Shown piece by piece: positions 24,763 through 33,267 of a stretch of DNA of 41,724 nt. This DNA comes from Sphingobacteriales bacterium TSM_CSM (GTDB lineage: Bacteria; Bacteroidota; Bacteroidia; Chitinophagales; UBA2359): positions 1 to 41,724 of the forward strand of contig MTCR01000057.1 in the NCBI GenBank assembly GCA_002212725.1, given 5' to 3'. How positions within the stretch are numbered: position 1 is the first letter of the stretch; every line of letters starts with the position of its first letter. A program made the position numbers and the translations under genes. The notes beneath the pieces were generated by a model. It was not told where the DNA came from. It did no database searches and saw only the letters and a list, made by a program, of their open reading frames with translations.

Positions 24763-24818
24763 ACATTTTTTTTATAATGTTTAAAGCGTTGATTTTAAAC
24801 GCTTTAATACGGTTAATT

Positions 24819-24891
<73 letters not shown>

Positions 24892-24917
24892 GGCTACGCC
24901 CTTCTTCAAAAGCGACG

Positions 24918-24948
24918 CAAAGATAAGCAGCTTTTTTTTCTTTGCAAA
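24918..24948 (-). promoter_or_regulatory. Promoter of tRNA-Glu
   Basis: On the minus strand TTTG (24945-24948), 19 bp, then TATCTTTG (24918-24925). This is an exact match to the Bacteroidota primary-sigma consensus TTTG-N19-TAnnTTTG, 26 bp upstream of the tRNA. Confidence 0.85.
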
Positions 24949-24987
24949 CAATCGGCTCATTTTTTTTGTAAAATTAGTTCTTTTTCC

Positions 24988-25018
24988 TTTGTGTTTGCGT
25001 TATTCCTAACTAATTTTG
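24988..25018 (+). promoter_or_regulatory. Promoter of gap
   Basis: TTTG (24988-24991), 19 bp, TAATTTTG (25011-25018), again an exact consensus match. The start codon of gap is at 25058, leaving a short leader. Confidence 0.85.
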
Positions 25019-25057
25019 CACCCGTTAAGTTCCAAATTGTAAAAAAAACAAAAAACT

Positions 25058-26068
25058 ATGTCCACTTACAAAATTGCAATTAATGGTTTTGGTCGTATTG
25101 GCCGTTTGGTATTGCGTGCTTTGCTGGAAAAACACGCCGCCAATGTATCGGTTGTAGCTGTAAATGACCTTACCGATAACCCCACTTTGGCCCATTTATT
25201 TAAGTACGATACGGCACATGGCAAGTTTAACGGAACCGTAACCGCCGATGACCAATACATTACCATAAACGGAACGCCCATAAGGGCATTATCGGTAAAA
25301 GACCCCCTTACGCTGCCGTGGAAGGAACTGGAAGTTGACCTGGTGCTGGAATGTACCGGCATTTTTACCGCAAAAGACAAGGCTGCCATGCACCTTACTG
25401 CCGGGGCAAAAAAAGTACTCATTTCGGCACCCAGCAAAGGCGATGTAAAAACAGTGGTATTAGGTATTAACGACCACGAACTCAGCGCCGATGATACCAT
25501 TGTATCTAACGCCTCGTGTACCACCAACTGCCTTGCGCCTATGGTAAAAGTACTCGAAGAAGCCTTTGGCATGTCGCAAGGGTTGTTTACCACCGTACAC
25601 GCCTATACCGCCGACCAAAACCTGCAAGACGGACCCCACAAAGACCTGCGCCGCGCCCGTGCCGCTGCCCTTAACATTGTGCCTACCTCTACCGGCGCTG
25701 CCGATGCCGTTACTAAAGCCATACCTAAATTAAAAGGAAAACTTACCGGCGTAGCCACCCGCGTACCCGTTATTACCGGCTCGCTTACCGACCTTAACTG
25801 CATTCTTGAAAAACCGGCCACCGTTGAAGAAATTAACGCCGCCTTTAAAAAAGCCGCCGAAACCAACCTCAACGGCATATTACAATACAGCGAAGAACCC
25901 CTCGTATCGAGCGATATTGTAAGCAACCCCTATTCCTGCATCTTCGATGCCAAAATGACCATTTGCATTGGCAATATGGTGAAAGTGGTTGGCTGGTACG
26001 ACAACGAAACCGGCTATTCTAACCGCCTGGCCGAACTGGCCATAAAAATGGCCGCACTTAAAGCGTAA
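25058..26068 (+). CDS. gap: Glyceraldehyde-3-phosphate dehydrogenase, type I
   Basis: 336 residues, full length. N-terminal Rossmann motif INGFGRIGRLVLR (8-20). The active-site signature SNASCTTNCLAP places the catalytic Cys at 154; the catalytic His is in FTTVHAYTADQNLQDGPHKDLRRARAA. The C-terminal WYDNETGYSNRLAELA is conserved. It oxidises glyceraldehyde-3-phosphate to 1,3-bisphosphoglycerate with NAD+, in cytoplasmic glycolysis or gluconeogenesis. pgk, the next step of the pathway, follows 253 bp downstream after a terminator. It has its own strong promoter. Confidence 0.98.
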   Translation: MSTYKIAINGFGRIGRLVLRALLEKHAANVSVVAVNDLTDNPTLAHLFKYDTAHGKFNGTVTADDQYITINGTPIRALSVKDPLTLPWKELEVDLVLECTGIFTAKDKAAMHLTAGAKKVLISAPSKGDVKTVVLGINDHELSADDTIVSNASCTTNCLAPMVKVLEEAFGMSQGLFTTVHAYTADQNLQDGPHKDLRRARAAALNIVPTSTGAADAVTKAIPKLKGKLTGVATRVPVITGSLTDLNCILEKPATVEEINAAFKKAAETNLNGILQYSEEPLVSSDIVSNPYSCIFDAKMTICIGNMVKVVGWYDNETGYSNRLAELAIKMAALKA

Positions 26069-26128
26069 AGCAAGCGCCAATTCCTTGCAGGTATTTGCAG
26101 CGCTTATTATTATTTGGTATTACCCTGC

Positions 26129-26175
26129 AAAACGGTGAAGGTAACAGCGCTTGTATGTTTTACTTTCACCGTTTT
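26129..26175 (+). terminator. Intrinsic terminator of gap
   Basis: 15-bp arms at 26129-26143 and 26161-26175 (AAAACGGTGAA with TTCACCGTTTT, one G-U pair further in), ending in TTTT. It separates gap from pgk, so pgk needs its own promoter. Confidence 0.8.
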
Positions 26176-26321
26176 ACTGTTTTCGGGCTGCAATGCAACG
26201 GGTAAAACCGCCCGCTTTTCAGCCTAAAAAGCAGCAGATATGGCGCACCGGCAATTAAATCTTTCATTTCGCCCTATGTAAATCTGCCTTAATTTACACC
26301 ACCACAAAAACCGCAACTATA

Positions 26322-27518
26322 ATGAAAACCATAGACAGTTTTAACTTTAACCATACAAAAGCCCTTATGCGGGTTGATTTTAATGTGCCGTTAAACGCAG
26401 AAATGCAGGTAACCGACAATACCCGCATAAAAGGCGCCCTGCCCAGCATACAAAAAATATTGTCCGATGGCGGAAGCGTGGTGCTTATGTCGCACCTCGG
26501 TCGCCCCAAAAGCGGCCCCGAAGATAAATTCTCCCTTCGGCATGTAGCGCCCGAACTAAGCCGGCTGTTGGGCATAAACGTACAGTTTATTGACGATTGC
26601 ATTGGCGAAAAGGTAAAAGCCGCCGTACTAACCTTGCAACCCGGGCAGGTATTGCTGCTCGAAAACGTGCGTTTTTACCCCGCCGAACAAAAAGGCGATG
26701 CCGAATTTGCCCGCCAAATGGCCGAACTGGGCTGCACCGCTTATGTAAACGACGCTTTTGGCACCGCCCACCGCCCCGATGTATCGGTTTATACTGTAGC
26801 CCGGTTTTTTGAACCCCAAAACCGCATGTTTGGCTATCTTATGGCACAGGAAGTGGCCAATGCCCAAAAAATTATGCACAACCCGCAGCGCCCCTTTACC
26901 GCCATATTGGGCGGCGCCAAGGTGTCAGATAAAATATTGCTCATAGATAACCTGTTGGGCAAGGTAAACAATCTGCTCATTGGCGGAGGCATGGCTTACA
27001 CTTTCTTACAGGCACAGGGCGGCAGCATTGGCAAATCACTGGTAGAACCCGATAAAGTGGAACTCGCAGCCCAACTGCTTAAAAAAGCCGCCGATAATGG
27101 CGTACAACTATTATTGCCGGCCGACTCAATAGCTGCCTCAAAATTTGACAACGGAGCCGAAACACAAACGGTTTCCAGCCTGCAAATACCCAACGAATGG
27201 ATGGGACTTGACATTGGCCCCCAAGCCTGCCTGCAGTTTGCACAGGTAATTGCCGCATCAAAAACCATTTTCTGGAACGGCCCCATGGGCGTTTTTGAAA
27301 TGAGCAACTTTAGCAACGGAACCCACGCCATTGCCGAAGCCGTAGCGCTTGCCACCCAAAACAACGGCGCTTTTTCACTCATAGGCGGCGGCGACTCGGT
27401 GGCTGCCATTAACCAAATGGGGCTGCAAAACCAGGTAAGCTACGTATCAACCGGCGGCGGAGCCATGCTCGAACTGCTCGAAGGCAAAGACCTGCCCGGC
27501 ATACAGGCCATTGGGTAA
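26322..27518 (+). CDS. pgk: Phosphoglycerate kinase
   Basis: 398 residues, full length. Substrate-binding RVDFNVP (17-23), the TRIKGALPSI segment, SHLGRPK (57-63), the GGAKVSDKI hinge, the WNGPMGVFE motif, and the nucleotide-binding GGGDSVAAI and STGGGAMLELLEGK near the C-terminus are all intact. It transfers the phosphate of 1,3-bisphosphoglycerate to ADP, the step after gap. A TAAATCTG -7-like box is at 26279-26286, one mismatch from consensus. About 300 bp downstream without a gene precedes the sigma factor. Confidence 0.98.
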   Translation: MKTIDSFNFNHTKALMRVDFNVPLNAEMQVTDNTRIKGALPSIQKILSDGGSVVLMSHLGRPKSGPEDKFSLRHVAPELSRLLGINVQFIDDCIGEKVKAAVLTLQPGQVLLLENVRFYPAEQKGDAEFARQMAELGCTAYVNDAFGTAHRPDVSVYTVARFFEPQNRMFGYLMAQEVANAQKIMHNPQRPFTAILGGAKVSDKILLIDNLLGKVNNLLIGGGMAYTFLQAQGGSIGKSLVEPDKVELAAQLLKKAADNGVQLLLPADSIAASKFDNGAETQTVSSLQIPNEWMGLDIGPQACLQFAQVIAASKTIFWNGPMGVFEMSNFSNGTHAIAEAVALATQNNGAFSLIGGGDSVAAINQMGLQNQVSYVSTGGGAMLELLEGKDLPGIQAIG

Positions 27519-27815
27519 ATAACGTTACTATTTAAACCGGTATGCGTCTTAAAAGGGTTGGTAAAGGCATTGTTGCAAAATACACCTTAAAACGCATGGT
27601 AAATCGGGTAGTTTTTGGTACTTTTAACCCTGTTTTGTTCGTTATAAGCAATCAAATTGTATGCAAATCTGCCCGGTGTCAGGCAATTATTTCTTAAAAC
27701 CTTGCGTGTTAAGCCAGTTACAGCCACTTCACCAACATACAGCAACGCTTTGCAGAAAAAACCTGTTAACAGGCAACGCCCCTGCATCGGGACAGCCACT
27801 AAATCACTTTAGCAC

Positions 27816-28364
27816 ATGTCAAAAATCAGCGACCAGGAGATTTTAGAAAAATTCAAAAACCCGGCTACCAAAGAAGCAGCCTTTTCGCTGCTTATGCAAA
27901 AATACCAGGAAAAAATTTACTGGCTGATAAGGCGCATCGTTATAGACCACGAAGACGCCAACGACGTTTGCCAGAACGTGTTTATTAAGGTATGGCGCAA
28001 TTTAGACAGTTTTAAAGAAAACTCGCAACTTTATACCTGGCTCTACCGCATTGCCACCAACGAGTCGCTTACTTTCCTGAACCGGAAAAAGAAAAAAGCC
28101 TCTGTGCAAATAAGCACCGAAGACTACGACCTTACCAAACAATTAGAAGCCGACCCCTATTTTGAAGGCGATAACCTGCAAATACAACTGCAAAACGCCA
28201 TAGCCTCCCTGCCCGAAAAACAACGCATGGTCTTTTTGCTGCGCTACTATGATGAAATGAAATACGAAGATATGTCCGAAACACTCGATACCTCGGTAGG
28301 GGCGCTCAAGGCTTCGTATCATCATGCGGTAAAGAAAATTGAAAAATATCTCACCGGGCTTTAA
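27816..28364 (+). CDS. ECF-type RNA polymerase sigma factor
   Basis: 182 residues, a typical ECF length. Region 2 spans about 30-92, with DHEDANDVCQNVFIKVWRNL, LYTWLYRIATNESLTFLNRKKK; region 4 spans about 127-180, with ASLPEKQRMVFLLRYYDEMKYEDMSETLDTSVGALKASYHHAVKKI. It directs RNA polymerase to stress or envelope genes. Directly downstream lie a single-pass membrane protein, likely its anti-sigma factor, and a Spy-like periplasmic protein; the three probably form one operon (gaps 53 and 21 bp). No target promoter sequence can be read from here. Confidence 0.93.
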   Translation: MSKISDQEILEKFKNPATKEAAFSLLMQKYQEKIYWLIRRIVIDHEDANDVCQNVFIKVWRNLDSFKENSQLYTWLYRIATNESLTFLNRKKKKASVQISTEDYDLTKQLEADPYFEGDNLQIQLQNAIASLPEKQRMVFLLRYYDEMKYEDMSETLDTSVGALKASYHHAVKKIEKYLTGL

Positions 28365-28417
28365 ACCGATTACCCCTGCCGGCATCTAACAGGGGTAAAT
28401 TCGGAAAAAAACGCACA

Positions 28418-29572
28418 ATGACCCTGCGAAATGACATATCATCTGAACTGCTTACCCTGTCGCCTTTCCTTGCTACGGTAGAAAGAGGCAATCCCTTCCG
28501 CGTACCCGGCGGATATTTTACCCAACTTGCACAAAATACGCTGGAAATTGCCCTGGAAGATGACGAACTCCGCGCATCGGCCCCCGTAACCATGAATTTG
28601 CAGACAGCAGACAATAATATGTCGGTTCCCGAAGGATATTTTGAAGAATTGTTCCACAACACACTGGCACAACTTCACAATGCGGAGGAAACAGGGGTAA
28701 ACTTACCCCATGCGGCTACGCCCTTTACCACCCCCGCCGGCTACTTTGAACAACTGCAAGCCAACATGCTGCTTGCTGTCAAAGATACCGCTCACGATGA
28801 AGACCTTAACACGCAGTTTTTGCATGATGCAGCAGAAAACAACGGATTTGCCACCCCGCCGCAATATTTTGAACAACTGCACGCTACCATCTGGAACCGC
28901 CTTGAAAACCTTGCCAACGAAGAAACCGGTTGCGATACCGGCAATATAGACCATGTTGCCCGAAATCCTGCTTTTGCAATTCCGGCAAATTATTTTGAGG
29001 AATTGCAACAGGGACTAATGGCCGCCATAAACGAAGAGGAATCTGTACCCCAACTGCTGACACAATTGCCTGTAAACGCCGGCTTTACCACGCCCGCCGG
29101 TTATTTTGAGCAATTGCACCAAAACGTAATGAATGCCGTTGGCGTACAAGCGGCCGCCACACCCGAAACCGGAAAAACCGTGCCTATGCCTCCGGCACAA
29201 AGGCAGTCTGATAAAGGTTTCAGGTATGTTTTGCGCGTAGCTGCCGTATTGGCCGTGTTGTTTTTAGGCTGGCAATTGCTAAATCAGGTGCCGCAGGGAA
29301 ACGGCAAACAAACAGCGCTGCTTAGCCCGCCCAGCCCCCAACTGCTCCTTAAAATGGAAAAAATGAAAAGCGACCTGGGGCTTACATCGGGCGACCTTAC
29401 CGCCTATATCAGCAATAATGCCGAGGAGTTTGCATCGGTTATTGATGAAAAAATTGACGCCAATGATATTCCGGCGCAACCCCAAATAACCAAAAACATT
29501 AAGCTGAACCCCGAAGCAATGGATTTGCTCGACATATCTACCGACGAGATTGAAGAATTTTTAAGTGAATAA
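28418..29572 (+). CDS. Membrane protein with six PxxYFEQL repeats, likely anti-sigma factor
   Basis: 384 residues. The cytoplasmic N-terminal 250 residues contain six copies of a short motif: VPGGYFTQL, VPEGYFEEL, TPAGYFEQL, TPPQYFEQL, IPANYFEEL, TPAGYFEQL, spaced 40-60 residues apart. One membrane segment follows (VLRVAAVLAVLFLGWQLL, about 270-290), then a ~95-residue C-terminal domain (KLNPEAMDLLDISTDEIEEFL at the end). Bacteroidota sigma operons often encode a protein with one such P-x-x-Y-F motif next to the sigma gene; six copies is more than usual. It is inferred to hold the sigma factor at the membrane. Confidence 0.75.
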   Translation: MTLRNDISSELLTLSPFLATVERGNPFRVPGGYFTQLAQNTLEIALEDDELRASAPVTMNLQTADNNMSVPEGYFEELFHNTLAQLHNAEETGVNLPHAATPFTTPAGYFEQLQANMLLAVKDTAHDEDLNTQFLHDAAENNGFATPPQYFEQLHATIWNRLENLANEETGCDTGNIDHVARNPAFAIPANYFEELQQGLMAAINEEESVPQLLTQLPVNAGFTTPAGYFEQLHQNVMNAVGVQAAATPETGKTVPMPPAQRQSDKGFRYVLRVAAVLAVLFLGWQLLNQVPQGNGKQTALLSPPSPQLLLKMEKMKSDLGLTSGDLTAYISNNAEEFASVIDEKIDANDIPAQPQITKNIKLNPEAMDLLDISTDEIEEFLSE

Positions 29573-29593
29573 CGCATATAACCAAGTCCCATC

Positions 29594-30031
29594 ATGAAAA
29601 CATTACTCACACATAGCCCATTTGCCATAGCGGTGTTGTTGCTGGCTTTTCTAAGCCTTCCCTTACAAGGGTTTGCGCAGGATAACAGCGATAACCAGGA
29701 GAAAATAAAATCTATGCAGGCAGTGTTTTTTGCCGAACAACTGCAACTTACCCCCAAAGAAGCGCAAGATTTTTGGCCGCTGTACAGCAATTACCGCGAT
29801 GAAATTAAAAACATAAACCAGCAAATGCGCGGCATAGAAAGTGATGGCTCTTTATCGCCCGAACAAAAACTGGCCAAAAAAAACCAGTTGGAAGAACAAA
29901 AACTGTCCATTTCAAAAAAATATCAGGAGCAGTTTAAAAAAGTATTGCCCGTGGCAAAAGTAGCCCAAATAGACCGTGTAGAGCGCGAGTTTAAAATGTG
30001 GATACTGAGTCAGGTAAAACAAAGACCGTAG
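29594..30031 (+). CDS. Spy/CpxP-like periplasmic protein of the sigma operon
   Basis: 145 residues. Signal peptide cleaved near FAQ|D (about 29). The body is helical with FFAEQLQLTPKEAQDFWPLYSNYRDEI (45-72), a second LSPEQKLAKKNQL, and a basic C-terminus. The LTPxEA motif fits the Spy/LTxxQ class seen downstream of ECF sigma/anti-sigma pairs in Bacteroidota, where it may sense or buffer misfolded proteins or metal in the periplasm. It ends the operon at a strong terminator. Confidence 0.8.
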   Translation: MKTLLTHSPFAIAVLLLAFLSLPLQGFAQDNSDNQEKIKSMQAVFFAEQLQLTPKEAQDFWPLYSNYRDEIKNINQQMRGIESDGSLSPEQKLAKKNQLEEQKLSISKKYQEQFKKVLPVAKVAQIDRVEREFKMWILSQVKQRP

Positions 30032-30089
30032 TGTTATTGTAAAATAGCGTTCATAGTTTCGTATATAGCACAGTTTAGAGTGGTGAACA

Positions 30090-30120
30090 CCCCGGAACCT
30101 CAACAGTTCCGGGGTTTTTT
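30090..30120 (+). terminator. Intrinsic terminator of the sigma operon
   Basis: CCCCGGAAC (30090-30098) pairs with GTTCCGGGG (30106-30114), 7-nt loop, followed by T6. Confidence 0.92.
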
Positions 30121-30157
30121 ATGGTGCCGGTAGTAACCTTGCAGCATACAAATGCCG

Positions 30158-30793
30158 CTACAACGCTTGTTGCAGCAGGTACAAAAATTCGCTCATTATC
30201 ATGGCCGTGGCACCCCATACCACATGTCCTTCCACATCATAATAGGGCGCTTCAACGGTTAAACCCGATGAACCGGTAATGGTTTTGGTTTTAACAATAG
30301 TTTTATTAAGCAGATAAGTAAGGGGCACTTCAATTACGGCGGCAACCTCGCGGTGGTCGGGGTTAAATTGGGGGCGCTGCGGCAAAACGCCAATGGCAGG
30401 CAGCACCCAAAAATTGCTTGCCGGTATATACAGTTGGGTTAAAGTGCCCAATACCTGCACGGCAGTGTCGTCAATGCCAAACTCTTCCCGTGTTTCGCGC
30501 AGGGCAGTATGGGTTAGGGTGGCATCAGTGGGTTCTTTTTTCCCGCCCGGAAAACTGATTTGCCCGCTGTGGGCATGGCCGTCGTGGTTGCGCTGCATAA
30601 GGGCAGTAAATACTGTTTGCTCATGCGGATACAGCAAAATAAGCACGCCGGCTTGTTTGGCTTTTTGCATATCGGGCAGTTTCCAGTTGCCCGGAAACCG
30701 CAACCCCGGCGACATGGTTTGCCGTATGGCATCGCCCGGCAGGGGTTGTTGTAGTTGCTGTTGCAAATGGTGTACTACCTCATAAAAATTCAT
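30158..30793 (-). CDS. Nudix hydrolase, CoA pyrophosphatase type
   Basis: 211 residues from the ATG at 30793 (MNFYEVVHHL); 10 more residues are possible from 30823 but look non-coding. The Nudix box GGKKEPTDATLTHTALRETREEFGI is intact, with metal-binding RETREEFG. Preceding SGQISFPGG and the conserved HREVAAVIEVPLTYLL fit the CoA/NudL-type subfamily, which splits CoA and related ADP-linked compounds. Cytoplasmic. Followed on the same strand by nothing; it lies downstream of the glycosyltransferase cluster (52-bp gap) and may be on its transcript. Confidence 0.9.
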   Translation of the reverse strand: MNFYEVVHHLQQQLQQPLPGDAIRQTMSPGLRFPGNWKLPDMQKAKQAGVLILLYPHEQTVFTALMQRNHDGHAHSGQISFPGGKKEPTDATLTHTALRETREEFGIDDTAVQVLGTLTQLYIPASNFWVLPAIGVLPQRPQFNPDHREVAAVIEVPLTYLLNKTIVKTKTITGSSGLTVEAPYYDVEGHVVWGATAMIMSEFLYLLQQAL

Positions 30794-30845
30794 GGCAACA
30801 ATGTATATGGTTTCTACATGCAAACAGGCAACAAGGGTTTGGGGT

Positions 30846-31934
30846 TTACCATTGTACTAAATTGTTGAGAATGCTTAAATAAGTGGCGGCATTAGCCTGT
30901 ACCGAAAACAGTTGCTCTACCCTTTTTCGGGCATTGGCGCCTATGGTTTGCCGCAGTTTTGCATCGGAAAGAAGTTGCCCCAGTTGTTCTACCCATTCAT
31001 CTTCAGAATTTACTAAAAAACCCGATACGCCGTTTTCAATAACCCTGAAATTGGCGCCAATGGCCGTAGCCACGGCAGGAATGCCCAAGGCCATGTATTG
31101 CAGCGCTTTTAACCCGCTTTTACCCAATACCCACTCCTCGTTGGGCAGCGGGTACACGCCAATGTCTATTTGCTGTAACAGGGCAATTTCTGTTCCGGCA
31201 GTCCATTTAACGGCTTGTACGGGCACACCTTCCATAACAAAACTTTCGTCGCCTATTACCAGCAGGTTAAATTGGTGCTGTTGCAGCAGGCGTTTAAAAA
31301 CGCTGTGCAGCAAAAGCAGGTAAGGCGCCGTACTTTTGCTGCCGCTCCAGCCAATGGTAAGCGTTTTTTGGTTGGTATAAGTATTTACGGGTACATAGGT
31401 TTGGGTGTTTATGGTAGAAGAAATATCGGTGGTATGGGAGTTGTATTGTTGTACAAACCGGTCTAAGTAAGGGGTGCAGGTTATTACATGGTTGGCGTGC
31501 TTCATGAGGTAAATGGGTTTTTGGTAACCCTTTATGAGGGGTATAAGCCGGTGCGAAATGCTCCGGGAGGGTTTTGTATAAACCAAATCATCAATATCGA
31601 ACACGATTTTTTTGCTCAGCTTTCTGAAGAGCCATTCAAAAACGGGCGGCCCGAAGGGAGTTACCCACAGGTGTATGTACACCACCTGATACCTGTGCAG
31701 GACAAAAAGGTTTTGCATCCGGCGGGCATAACCACATAAGGTGTAGAATATTTTTTGAAACAGGTTGCCGGGGCGGTAGATAATTTTCCAGAAAGCGGGG
31801 CTTATAAAGGGGGAAATATGTATTTGGTAACCGCCTTCTTTTTCGAGGTAATGCAGGTATTGTTCGTATTTTAACCGTTGGCTGGGTGCGCAGCCAACCG
31901 GATAGGGACAAATGATGAGCAGTTTTTTATTCAT
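30846..31934 (-). CDS. GT4-type glycosyltransferase
   Basis: 362 residues. GT-B fold with N-terminal LLIICPYPVGCAPSQRLKYEQYLHYL (4-29), FDIDDLVYTKPS in the acceptor domain, LTIGWSGSK at the hinge, and a C-terminal donor domain with VLGKSGLKALQYMALGIPAVATAIGAN and IGANARKRVEQLFS. The exact E-x7-E pair is replaced by K-S-G-L-K-A-L-Q, a variant common in Bacteroidota polysaccharide clusters. Sugar and acceptor unknown. It overlaps the upstream gene by 8 bp. Confidence 0.88.
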   Translation of the reverse strand: MNKKLLIICPYPVGCAPSQRLKYEQYLHYLEKEGGYQIHISPFISPAFWKIIYRPGNLFQKIFYTLCGYARRMQNLFVLHRYQVVYIHLWVTPFGPPVFEWLFRKLSKKIVFDIDDLVYTKPSRSISHRLIPLIKGYQKPIYLMKHANHVITCTPYLDRFVQQYNSHTTDISSTINTQTYVPVNTYTNQKTLTIGWSGSKSTAPYLLLLHSVFKRLLQQHQFNLLVIGDESFVMEGVPVQAVKWTAGTEIALLQQIDIGVYPLPNEEWVLGKSGLKALQYMALGIPAVATAIGANFRVIENGVSGFLVNSEDEWVEQLGQLLSDAKLRQTIGANARKRVEQLFSVQANAATYLSILNNLVQW

Positions 31935-33213
31935 GCACCGGCAGTTTTGGGGTTGGTTGTAATATTTTTTGGTAAACTGCCAGATACTGTTCTACGCCGC
32001 TTTGCAGGGAGAAACAGTCCTTGGCGCCGGCTCTTATATGGATTGCCGTTTGCGGGTTTGCGGAGGTTTCGGCCATGGTTTTTGCTGCCCGAAGATAGGC
32101 TTCAGGGGTAAAGTTGTCAATGCAAATACCCGATGCGTATTGTTGCACAATGGCATCGGTATCGCCAATATGGGCATTGCAGAGTACCGGAATGCCCATT
32201 GCCATAATTTCGCCCTGCTTGGTAGGCGATGACGACATTTTGGAATAAGCCGGTTTAATAAAAAACATCGAGTAACGGCTAAGGCTAAGGGCTGCCGGCA
32301 CCTGATTGCGGGGTTTAAAGGTTATGCGCAAATCTTGTTCCTGAAGCCCGTTATTTTTGGCAACCGCAAGTACGGCATCGGGCGCATCGGGGGTAATGAG
32401 CAGGAAAACGGCTTGTGGTATTACCGTTTTGAGTGTTTTAAAAAACTGCATCATTTCGTTGGTCATATACCAGGTACCCAATGAACCCAGATACGACAGC
32501 ACAAATTGTTGTTCGGGCGCTATATTCAGTTCGCGGCATAGTTGTTCTTTTTGTTGCGGGGTTACCTTGTTTGGGTCAAACAGTTCCATATCAACGCAGC
32601 AGGGTATTACCTCAATATGCACCTTGTTTTGATTAAGATGGCGCCAGGAGCGTATTTCGGCGGCGGCACGGCGGGTAAGGCTAATGGTGCAATCTGCCGT
32701 TTCCAGAAACTGTTTTTCTTTGTTTTTAAAGAAACGGTAAACCAGGTTATACATCGGGTTTTTAAGGTTCCACAGGTTGCCGTCAACGCGTTCATCGGCC
32801 CAAAAGCCGCGCATGTCAAAAACAAAGGCAACGCCAAATTTGCGTTTAAGATACAAGCCAATGAGCGACATGGGATAGCTGCGGCAATGCACCAGGTTAA
32901 ACGGATTGGTGCGGTGCAGGCTGCTTGCTGTTTTTTGCAGTTTCAGCAGGTCGTAAACAGTTGACAGTACAGGCGGTTTTTTAGTATAAGGCAGCGGCAG
33001 CCATTTTATTTGATGTTGTGCGCAAATATGCTCAATGGCGACACGGTTTTGTGCAAAGCGCTCCTGTTTTTCAAAACTGATGAGGGTAAAGCGGTAGCCG
33101 TGCCGGCTTAACCCGCACAAATAGGGCAACACCTGCGATTGCCCTAAAGGGTCGGTCATACCATCATATGACAGGTATAGAACGCTGCGTTGGTTTGTTG
33201 CCTGTTGTGTCAT
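31927..33213 (-). CDS. GT4-type glycosyltransferase
   Basis: 428 residues. N-terminal SVLYLSYDGMTDPLGQSQVLPYLCGLSRHGYRFTLISFE (10-48) is a typical GT-B opening; FVFDMRGFWADERVDGNLW and HIEVIPCCVDMELFDP follow. The donor domain has LSYLGSLGTWY and SSSPTKQGEIMAMGIPVLCNAHIGD. It likely adds one sugar to a lipid-linked surface glycan on the cytoplasmic face of the inner membrane. Starts 54 bp after the previous gene in the operon ends. Confidence 0.88.
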   Translation of the reverse strand: MTQQATNQRSVLYLSYDGMTDPLGQSQVLPYLCGLSRHGYRFTLISFEKQERFAQNRVAIEHICAQHQIKWLPLPYTKKPPVLSTVYDLLKLQKTASSLHRTNPFNLVHCRSYPMSLIGLYLKRKFGVAFVFDMRGFWADERVDGNLWNLKNPMYNLVYRFFKNKEKQFLETADCTISLTRRAAAEIRSWRHLNQNKVHIEVIPCCVDMELFDPNKVTPQQKEQLCRELNIAPEQQFVLSYLGSLGTWYMTNEMMQFFKTLKTVIPQAVFLLITPDAPDAVLAVAKNNGLQEQDLRITFKPRNQVPAALSLSRYSMFFIKPAYSKMSSSPTKQGEIMAMGIPVLCNAHIGDTDAIVQQYASGICIDNFTPEAYLRAAKTMAETSANPQTAIHIRAGAKDCFSLQSGVEQYLAVYQKILQPTPKLPVHE

Positions 33214-33267
33214 GGGAGGTAAGGTAAAAAGGTATGGAAGCTGTTAATGCGTTTTGCGGTGCAATGC

